From Anaerolineaceae bacterium (GTDB lineage Bacteria > Chloroflexota > Anaerolineae > Anaerolineales > Anaerolineaceae): DNA of 5,954 nt. This document shows positions 1-5,123 of this stretch, one piece after another (the first letter of the stretch is position 1; every line of letters starts with the position of its first letter). A program made the translations under genes and the position numbers. The notes below the pieces were generated by a model. It did no database searches and was not told the DNA's origin. It worked only from the letters and a program-made list of their open reading frames with translations. The stretch is from the NCBI GenBank assembly GCA_003501835.1, contig DNOU01000063.1, forward strand, positions 1 through 5,954, written 5' to 3'.

Positions 1-1341
1 CGGCAGGCGGAACGGCAGGGAGTGGAGATCAGCTTTATCACGCAAAACGCCGAAGTGACCGAGAATGCCCGGTTGATGGGAATTCCCCTCTTTACATCTT
101 TGAGCCAGGCGGAAAGAAGCACCTGGAAGTCTTCGAGACCCGGACGAATCAATCGCAGGGCGCCAATTGGCTACCAGAACCTGGTCATCGGGAGGGAACG
201 TCTGTACCCGAAGCTGAAACCGACCCGGTTCCACGAATTCGGGCAGGTGATGCTTTTTCTGGTTGGCATTCTGAGCCTGGTAAGCCTGGTATTGTTCTTT
301 ATTCCTTCTGCAACGGTGACAATCGTCCCCCAAAAGACAAGCCAGGATGTGACATTTGATTTCATCGTCAATCCTACTGTAAAAGAGATCAACCTGGCAG
401 GTGTCATTCCTGGCAATGTGGTCACGGTCGAAGTGGAGGGTAGAAAGACCGCTGCAAGCAGCGGGAAAACCCAGGTGGGGGTGTCTCCTGCATCAGGCGC
501 ATTGCAGCTGACCAATTATTCAGGTTCAATTCTCGATATCCCTCAAGGCACACTCTTTATTCCTGTTTCACAACAAAACCTCTCCTTTCAGACCACCGGG
601 GAAGCTCGTCTGTCTGCAGATAGCAACCAGACCATTCTGGTAAATGTGGTTGCCGTTCGACCAGGAATTGAGGGCAACATACCGGGCGGGCAATCATTTG
701 TGCCACAATCTGGTTGGGCAGGCAGTGTGACTGCCACCAACCCGGAAGCATTTTCCGGAGGGAGTTCAATGGATTCGCCTTCTCCCACGGAAGGAGATCT
801 TGAAAATGCACGTCAGGCATTGATACAGGAACTTGAGCAACAGGCCCGTGAAATGTTACTGGTCGGCAGACCGCAGGGCACGATGCTGATTCCTCAAAGC
901 CTGGGAAGCACTGTGATCAGCGCAGTGAGCAGTGCTGATCCTGGACAGCCGGCAGACCATTTCACCCTTGAAGTGAAAATGTCATATACTGCCACAACAT
1001 ATCTTCAGTCAGATCTCAATGAGCTGGCCTATTCGATCCTGGACGCCAACCTGGATGGTCATCAGAAAGCATCTGGAAACACGCCTGTCATTTCCCAGCC
1101 CTCCAGGTTCACAGCGGAACAGTCAAATTTCGTCTCAGAAATATCTGCTCATCGTCTTGTACAGGAGCAGATTTCGCTGGATGAACTGAGCCAGGCGTTG
1201 GTGAGGATGCCTGTCGAAGAGGCGAAAGCATACCTGAACCAAAACCTGCCGCTTGAAAAAGGTGCGGAAATCACCGTTTCACCAGACTGGTGGAAATACA
1301 TGCCTTTCGTATCCTTCCGAATCCGTATCGGGGAGCAGTAA
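1..1341 (+). CDS. Baseplate J/gp47-like membrane-anchored protein, 5' truncated by window edge
   Basis: The frame is open from base 1, so the gene begins upstream; 446 residues are visible. The GTG at 22 falls inside a segment (QGVEISFITQNAEVTENARLMGIPLF) that reads as the end of a folded cytoplasmic domain, so it is probably an internal valine codon. A basic linker follows, then one hydrophobic membrane segment at about bases 244-303 (VMLFLVGILSLVSLVLFF). The remainder should lie outside the membrane. It is beta-rich (PSATVTIVPQ, IPGNVVTVEVEG, LDIPQGTLFIP) and then has the J-like signature NPEAFSGGSS followed by an acidic helix (EGDLENARQALIQELEQQ). From memory, such proteins are annotated 'baseplate J/gp47 family' in Chloroflexota genomes outside prophages; their function is unknown. 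The stop codon abuts the ruvX start, so the two are very likely co-transcribed. Family assignment is fairly sure, role is not. Confidence 0.75.
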   Translation, partial: RQAERQGVEISFITQNAEVTENARLMGIPLFTSLSQAERSTWKSSRPGRINRRAPIGYQNLVIGRERLYPKLKPTRFHEFGQVMLFLVGILSLVSLVLFFIPSATVTIVPQKTSQDVTFDFIVNPTVKEINLAGVIPGNVVTVEVEGRKTAASSGKTQVGVSPASGALQLTNYSGSILDIPQGTLFIPVSQQNLSFQTTGEARLSADSNQTILVNVVAVRPGIEGNIPGGQSFVPQSGWAGSVTATNPEAFSGGSSMDSPSPTEGDLENARQALIQELEQQAREMLLVGRPQGTMLIPQSLGSTVISAVSSADPGQPADHFTLEVKMSYTATTYLQSDLNELAYSILDANLDGHQKASGNTPVISQPSRFTAEQSNFVSEISAHRLVQEQISLDELSQALVRMPVEEAKAYLNQNLPLEKGAEITVSPDWWKYMPFVSFRIRIGEQ

Positions 1342-1767
1342 GTGGAACTCGAATACAGGATTCTGGCTGTGGATCCGGGCCAAAAGAAAATTGGACTGGC
1401 GGTCAGCGATCCCACAAGAACCATTGCCTCGCCGCTTACAGTTCTGCGGCATGTTTCGATGGCGGTGGATGCTGCCCGAATCGCGCAAACAGCAGAAGAG
1501 AATCATGCTCAGATCATCGTGGTTGGGCAGGCTTTGGGAAGCGAGGATGATGCAACTCCTTCATCGCGGCATGCCCAAAAACTGGCAGAGATGATACGAT
1601 CACAAACCGAGATTCCAGTGATTCTGTGGGATGAGAGCGGAAGTACGCGTATTGCAAGGCAGGCAAGGATCGAAATGGGATTGACCAGGGAACGACGCTC
1701 GGGTCACATGGACCAAATGGCTGCGGTGGTCATATTGCAAACCTATTTGGATGAGAGAAATCGGTGA
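1342..1767 (+). CDS. ruvX: RuvX/YqgF-family putative Holliday junction resolvase
   Basis: This 141-residue protein has the usual YqgF length and an RNase H-like fold pattern. The first strand carries ILAVDPGQKKIGLAVSD with the metal-binding Asp11. A central strand reads AQIIVVGQAL, another reads VILWDES with Asp97-Glu98, and the last helix has GHMDQMAAVVILQTYLD with Asp124. These match the three acidic positions expected of the family, which is cytosolic and implicated in Holliday junction resolution and 16S rRNA 5'-end processing. Two loops differ from the common bacterial form: GSEDDATPSSRH stands where a DGS-G type loop is usual, and DESGST replaces DERLTT. The GTG start is the only sensible one. 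It follows the preceding TAA with no gap and has GGGGAG at 1330-1335, six bases upstream. Position between the J-like gene and mltG suggests one operon. Confidence 0.93.
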   Translation: MELEYRILAVDPGQKKIGLAVSDPTRTIASPLTVLRHVSMAVDAARIAQTAEENHAQIIVVGQALGSEDDATPSSRHAQKLAEMIRSQTEIPVILWDESGSTRIARQARIEMGLTRERRSGHMDQMAAVVILQTYLDERNR

Positions 1768-1768
1768 G

Positions 1769-2905
1769 ATGACAGGACAACGCAATCGAAGATCCAGTTC
1801 GTGCCTGGGATTGACCCTGGTGGTGATCCTGCTTGCTGGCGCTGCGGTGGTGGTTTTGATTGGTATTCCCATACTGGCGCAGTCTGTTTTTGGACCTCCC
1901 AGCCAGACGTTGACAGTGGTGCAGAAGATCCAATACAGCTCGCAAGTACTTCTGGCGCGGGATTCACTTACGAAAACCCGCTATTCCAACACCCCTCAGC
2001 AGGAATTCACGATCAACCTGGGAGAAACGATCAATGAGATTGCCAATCACCTGGAAAACGCCGGACTGATTTCAGACGCTGGGGCATTTCGCACCTATCT
2101 CATTTACAAAGGGTATGACACGCAAATCAAATCCGGTACGCACCTGCTTTCAGCTTCAAGCACCCCTATTCAAATTGCCGAACAGATCTTGAATGTGTAT
2201 AACGAAAGTGTACCCTTTTCCATATTACCCGGATGGAGGGCTGAGGAAATTGCCGAAGCGCTGCCCACAAGCGGCATCACCGTCACACCTGACGAGTTCA
2301 TGCGGGTGGTAAGGGATCCTTCACAAATTGGTCTGGGCGATTACCTGCCCGGGGGAGCAAACCTTGAGGGATTCATGTTCCCTGGAGAATATCTCATCCG
2401 GCGGGATATCAGTGCCCAGGAACTTGCCCTTACATTCGTGCTGCGGTTTCAATCACAGGTGGGACCGGAGATTCGTCAACAGATCGAATCACACGGACTG
2501 ACCTTCCATGAGGGCATCATTCTGGCATCCATCATTCAACGGGAAACATTCGACGACAGTGAAAAGGCAATCATTGCCTCAGTATTCTATAATCGTCTGG
2601 CTGCTGGGTGGAAATTGGAAACCGATCCAACAGTGCAATACAGCCTGGGTTTTGATCCTGCCTGGGGCGGCTGGTGGAAGAGTCCACTGAATTCGGTTGA
2701 TCTGGCGATCGATTCACCCTACAACACTTATCGCATCCAGGGTCTGCCGCCAGCGCCCATCAGCAACCCGGATCTTGCATCCATTCTGGCTGCGGCTTAT
2801 CCGGAATCGACCGATTATTATTATTTCAGAGCCAAATGTGATGGTTCAGGCTTGCATGTTTTTGCCCGAACATTTGAAGAGCATGTGGCAAATGCCTGTC
2901 CATAA
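1769..2905 (+). CDS. mltG: Endolytic murein transglycosylase MltG (YceG-like)
   Basis: The family cleaves nascent glycan strands at the outer face of the cytoplasmic membrane and is thought to set strand ends during wall elongation. From ATG 1769 the protein has 378 residues: a short basic cytoplasmic N-terminus, a membrane segment at about 13-37, a LysM-like region at about 81-141 (LGETINEIANHLENAGL), then the YceG catalytic domain. Diagnostic motifs are ASIIQRET at 253-260 with the probable catalytic Glu259, TDPTVQY at 285-291, SPYNTY at 316-321 and GLPPAPI at 325-331. The C-terminus holds two cysteines (357 and 377) in the predicted extracytoplasmic part. The start is uncertain: in-frame ATG 1751 would add six residues and overlap ruvX by 17 bases. 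I prefer 1769, one base after the ruvX stop; neither start has a strong ribosome-binding site. A hairpin follows three bases after the stop. Confidence 0.93.
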   Translation: MTGQRNRRSSSCLGLTLVVILLAGAAVVVLIGIPILAQSVFGPPSQTLTVVQKIQYSSQVLLARDSLTKTRYSNTPQQEFTINLGETINEIANHLENAGLISDAGAFRTYLIYKGYDTQIKSGTHLLSASSTPIQIAEQILNVYNESVPFSILPGWRAEEIAEALPTSGITVTPDEFMRVVRDPSQIGLGDYLPGGANLEGFMFPGEYLIRRDISAQELALTFVLRFQSQVGPEIRQQIESHGLTFHEGIILASIIQRETFDDSEKAIIASVFYNRLAAGWKLETDPTVQYSLGFDPAWGGWWKSPLNSVDLAIDSPYNTYRIQGLPPAPISNPDLASILAAAYPESTDYYYFRAKCDGSGLHVFARTFEEHVANACP

Positions 2906-2907
2906 AA

Positions 2908-2932
2908 AAGAGGAGGTGTCAAACCTCCTCTT
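2908..2932. terminator. Hairpin terminator shared by convergent mltG and ferredoxin genes
   Basis: A perfect 10-bp stem pairs AAGAGGAGGT (2908-2917) with ACCTCCTCTT (2923-2932) around the five-base loop GTCAA. Read on the minus strand it is followed by an uninterrupted run of Ts (complement of the As at 2904-2909, partly within the stem), an ideal intrinsic terminator for the sod-ferredoxin unit, whose last stop is 17 bases upstream. Read on the plus strand it is followed by CTTATCC, a weaker tail, but it sits three bases after the mltG stop and probably also ends that transcript. Confidence 0.85.
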
Positions 2933-2949
2933 CTTATCCATCCAGTTGA

Positions 2950-3360
2950 TTAGCCGGCGGTCGAATAGCCGGGGCCGGTTTTGAAGTAATCCTCATTCAC
3001 TTGAATATCCGGGGTGAGGTCGACGACCTCGCCAGCCTTCAAGGTGCGGGTGCCTTCGAGGTGGACCGCTTCGCCGTCATGATTCTTGCCATCGTATACT
3101 TCGGTGAAACCGGCAGTGCCAACAGGCTGAGAAAGCTTCTCGCCACCCTTGGCTTTGTAAGCTGCTGGGACTTCATCGATTGGAAAGATGGCTTCGTAGG
3201 GGCATTCTGGAATGCAGGCGCCGCAGTCAATGCAGGTATCCGGGTCAATATAGTACCATGGATACTTGTCTTCCGGTTTTCCCGGGACAATACATTCCAC
3301 CGGGCAGACCGTGGCGCATCCGCCATCTCGCAGGCACAAACTGGTAATTACATGTGTCAT
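2950..3360 (-). CDS. Dicluster (7Fe/8Fe-type) ferredoxin with C-terminal extension
   Basis: This 136-residue protein starts with ATG, preceded by GGAGG (plus positions 3366-3370) at five-base spacing. The first 60 residues form a two-cluster ferredoxin. Cys9, Cys15, Cys19 (before Pro20) and Cys23 are followed by YYIDPDTCIDCGACIPECPYEAIF, with Cys43, Cys46, Cys49 and Cys53. By analogy with Azotobacter ferredoxin I, Cys19/43/46/49 would hold a [4Fe-4S] cluster and Cys9/15/53 a [3Fe-4S] cluster, with Asp12 near the position of the extra cysteine. The spacing Cys9-x5-Cys15 is shorter than the x7 I recall for that protein. Residues from about 65 on form a cysteine-free tail (VYDGKNHDGEAVHLEG, LKAGEVVDLTPDIQ) longer than in standard small ferredoxins. 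It is a cytosolic electron carrier with unknown partners. It lies 23 bases downstream of sod on the same strand and is likely co-transcribed with it. Confidence 0.9.
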   Translation of the reverse strand: MTHVITSLCLRDGGCATVCPVECIVPGKPEDKYPWYYIDPDTCIDCGACIPECPYEAIFPIDEVPAAYKAKGGEKLSQPVGTAGFTEVYDGKNHDGEAVHLEGTRTLKAGEVVDLTPDIQVNEDYFKTGPGYSTAG

Positions 3361-3383
3361 TTCATCCTCCGATTAAAAATGGA

Positions 3384-3998
3384 TTATTTGCGATAATCGT
3401 TGAAACGTTTTTCTGCTTCAATCCAATTTATCACATTCCAGATATTGGTCAAGTATTCTGCTCGACGATTTTGATAGTGAAGGTAATAGGCATGTTCCCA
3501 TACATCCACCACGAAAAGGGGATGATTGCCTTCAGAGAGGGGACAATCCTGGTTGGCGGTGGAGTGGATGAGTAATTTGCCGGGGGCATTCAAGCTTAAC
3601 CAGGCGTAGCCGCTGCCAAAACGGCCCAGTCCCGCCTTTTCAAATTCGGCTTTGAAATTATCAAAACTCCCGAAAGTCTTGTCAATTTGGGCTGCCAGGT
3701 TGCCCACAGGCTTCCCGCCTTTTTCGGGAGTCAAATTCTGCCAATAGAGGTTGTGATTGTAAACTCCTCCTCCATTGTTGCGCACTGCAGTTCGAATTTC
3801 CTCAGGCACACTGGAAAGATCTGACAGAATATCTGCGAGCGATTTTTCGAACAACTGGGGTGCCTTTTCGAGAGCTGCATTCAGATTCTTCAAATAAGTT
3901 GCGTGGTGCTTGGTGTAATGAATCTCAACGGTCCTGGCGTCAATTTCGGGCTCAAGCGCGTCAAAGGCATAACTTAATGGCGGTAGCTCAAATGCCAT
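3384..3998 (-). CDS. sodA: Superoxide dismutase, Fe/Mn family (Mn-type residue pattern)
   Basis: The enzyme converts superoxide to hydrogen peroxide and oxygen in the cytosol. The 204-residue protein matches the usual length and begins MAFELPPLSYAFDALEP. Metal ligands are visible at His27 (EIHYTKHH), His82 (YNHNLYW), Asp165 and His169 (DVWEHAYYLHY), with the gateway tyrosine at 35. The outer-sphere glutamine is Gln150 in STANQD, and GG precedes the second ligand region. That arrangement is typical of Mn-type enzymes, whereas Fe-type ones usually carry the glutamine near His82, so Mn or cambialistic use is inferred. There is no signal peptide. The start at 3998 is chosen because AGGAGGT lies just upstream and the protein then begins as the family does. 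The frame stays open to an ATG at 4133, but that extension covers the promoter. Sod is the first gene of a two-gene unit with the ferredoxin. Confidence 0.95.
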   Translation of the reverse strand: MAFELPPLSYAFDALEPEIDARTVEIHYTKHHATYLKNLNAALEKAPQLFEKSLADILSDLSSVPEEIRTAVRNNGGGVYNHNLYWQNLTPEKGGKPVGNLAAQIDKTFGSFDNFKAEFEKAGLGRFGSGYAWLSLNAPGKLLIHSTANQDCPLSEGNHPLFVVDVWEHAYYLHYQNRRAEYLTNIWNVINWIEAEKRFNDYRK

Positions 3999-4003
3999 GG
4001 TAA

Positions 4004-4010
4004 ACCTCCT
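4004..4010 (-). promoter_or_regulatory. Strong Shine-Dalgarno site fixing the sod start
   Basis: The minus strand reads AGGAGGT followed by TTACC and then ATG at 3998. This near-perfect ribosome-binding site with five bases of spacing decides between the 204-residue product and the longer open frame that reaches 4133. Confidence 0.85.
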
Positions 4011-4039
4011 GTTTGTGAATTGATCCGACAAATGATGGG

Positions 4040-4060
4040 TTGAATTCAAGTACAATTCAA
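4040..4060. promoter_or_regulatory. Inverted repeat over the sod transcription start, candidate operator
   Basis: A perfect inverted repeat TTGAATT-N7-AATTCAA spans this site. Its left arm is also part of the smaller palindrome TTGAATTCAA (4040-4049). The repeat touches the last base of the sod -10 hexamer and covers the expected start point near 4053, where a bound repressor would block transcription. The TACAATT at 4051-4057 resembles half-sites I recall for peroxide-sensing MarR/OhrR-type regulators, but this is only suggestive. No regulator gene is in the window. Alternatively it is a chance feature of an AT-rich leader. Confidence 0.4.
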
Positions 4061-4088
4061 TATTAGCGGCAGCAAAATCTTTTGTCAA
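4060..4088 (-). promoter_or_regulatory. Sigma-70-type promoter for sod-ferredoxin unit
   Basis: On the minus strand a consensus -35 TTGACA (plus positions 4083-4088) is separated by exactly 17 bases from TAATAT (plus positions 4060-4065), which matches four of six consensus -10 bases. Transcription would begin near 4053, leaving a leader of about 55 bases that carries the AGGAGGT site. It is the best promoter match I noticed in the window and lies in the only divergent intergenic gap. Confidence 0.7.
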
Positions 4089-4133
4089 GCAGATTCGGTA
4101 TTCATACTTCTTTGGCGCAGGATTGCGATTCAC

Positions 4134-5093
4134 ATGGCAGACACCACTTCACCTTCATCCAAACGGTCATTCCCACCAATCATGATTCTCGCAGTCGGCA
4201 TCCTGGCGGTCTCGACAGCCTCGTTGTTGATCCGTTTTGCCCAGGTTGAAGCACCTTCATTGGTGATCGCGGCTGGACGCATGCTGGTAGCCACGGTTGT
4301 GATCGCCCCTGTTGCCATCACCTGGCACCGGGATGAACTGAAGAGCCTGTCGCAAAAACAATGGCTGCTCCTTGTTCTGGGCGGAGTTTTCCTGGGGTTC
4401 CATTTTGCGACATGGATCACATCCCTTGAGTTCACAAGTGTTGCCAGTTCAGTGGTCCTGGTGACCACTGCACCTCTGTGGGTGGCGGTCTTTGCTCCGC
4501 TTATTTTGAAAGAAAAAATAACCCGAAATTTGCTGGTGGGGTTGGGAATTGCTTTGCTCGGTAGCGCGATCGTGACATTGTCCAGTAACTGCAGCTTTGA
4601 GGACCGGCAGGTTAGCTGTACTGCAATCGCCATGGCATTTCAAGGCCGCGCATTCCTCGGAAACGGGTTGGCATTGCTGGGTGCATTTCTCTCTGCCGGT
4701 TATTTGATGGTGGGCAGGGTCACCCGCGGGAATCTCAGTCTGCCGGCTTATGCATTTGTGGTTTACGGTGTGGCAGCAGCAGTCCTGGCATTCATGGTTT
4801 TCCTGATTAGACAACCTGTAACAGGTTTTCACCCTCAGGTTTATCTCTGGCTGGTCGCTTTGGGTTTAATTCCCCAACTCGTCGGACATTCTTCATTCAA
4901 CTGGGCACTGAGATACCTCCCTGCCACATATGTTTCCATTGCACTGCTGGGTGAACCGATCGGTACCGTAATCCTGGCTTACCTTTTCCTTGCAGAAGCA
5001 CCTTCGCTTCTGGAGGTTGCAGGAGGAGGGATGATCCTTGTTGGGATCGTGATCTCGTCACAAACACGAAGGGTGGGAACCGCTGGAGAATAA
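4134..5093 (+). CDS. EamA/DMT-superfamily transporter (10 TM)
   Basis: This 319-residue integral membrane protein consists of two EamA repeats. About ten hydrophobic segments are visible, roughly at residues 15-34, 41-63, 77-95, 102-124, 131-149, 175-194, 203-225, 235-251, 263-287 and 289-307. Each repeat ends with the family pattern of an acidic-residue turn and a glycine-rich last helix: LKEKITRNLLVGLGIALLG in the first, and GEPIGTVILAYLFLAEAPSLLEVAGGGMILVG in the second. Members are drug/metabolite exporters, often of amino acids or their derivatives; the substrate cannot be told here. The loop between helices 5 and 6 (about 150-174) is long for the family and carries Cys153 and Cys162. 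ATG 4134 is the best start, with a weak AGGA at 4119-4122. The gene diverges from sod and converges on malQ, so it is probably transcribed alone. A weak TTGTCA at 4082-4087 could be its -35, overlapping that of sod, but no good -10 follows. Confidence 0.9.
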   Translation: MADTTSPSSKRSFPPIMILAVGILAVSTASLLIRFAQVEAPSLVIAAGRMLVATVVIAPVAITWHRDELKSLSQKQWLLLVLGGVFLGFHFATWITSLEFTSVASSVVLVTTAPLWVAVFAPLILKEKITRNLLVGLGIALLGSAIVTLSSNCSFEDRQVSCTAIAMAFQGRAFLGNGLALLGAFLSAGYLMVGRVTRGNLSLPAYAFVVYGVAAAVLAFMVFLIRQPVTGFHPQVYLWLVALGLIPQLVGHSSFNWALRYLPATYVSIALLGEPIGTVILAYLFLAEAPSLLEVAGGGMILVGIVISSQTRRVGTAGE

Positions 5094-5095
5094 AA

Positions 5096-5113
5096 AGCAG
5101 CCTGCTGGCTGCT
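5096..5113. terminator. Hairpin terminator between convergent transporter and malQ genes
   Basis: A 7-bp stem AGCAGCC (5096-5102) pairs with GGCTGCT (5107-5113) around a TGCT loop. On the minus strand it is followed by TTTTATT, giving a good intrinsic terminator 11 bases after the malQ stop. On the plus strand it begins two bases after the transporter stop and is followed by CCTTTC, a poor T-tract, so it may work less well in that direction. Confidence 0.75.
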
Positions 5114-5123
5114 CCTTTCGAGT

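Noticed and set aside
22..24. GTG as the start of the J-like gene
   Set aside because: The frame is open to base 1 and the codons before it continue the same domain-like sequence, so it reads as an internal valine.
557..820. Open frame antisense to the J-like gene
   Set aside because: No ribosome-binding site or recognisable protein features, and it lies fully inside a convincing gene.
1..1341. Prophage or contractile injection system suggested by the baseplate-J similarity
   Set aside because: The protein has its own membrane anchor, the neighbours are housekeeping genes, and no other tail, capsid, integrase or lysis gene is visible.
1796..1810. Possible lipoprotein signal (SSSCLG) near the MltG N-terminus
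   Set aside because: The cysteine comes before the hydrophobic segment rather than after it, so it is not a lipobox.
1910..1938. TTGACA inside mltG as an internal promoter
   Set aside because: No acceptable -10 lies at proper spacing (ATACAG or TACAGC only) and it is well inside coding sequence.
3999..4133. Forty-five-codon N-terminal extension of superoxide dismutase from an ATG at 4133
   Set aside because: The extension covers a consensus promoter and a strong ribosome-binding site, has no family similarity, and the protein begins normally at 3998.
4130..4633. Long open frame antisense to the transporter gene, as a possible overlapping gene
   Set aside because: Low-complexity Thr/Ala/Ser/Arg-rich translation with no recognisable motif; it is a by-product of codon bias in the membrane protein gene.
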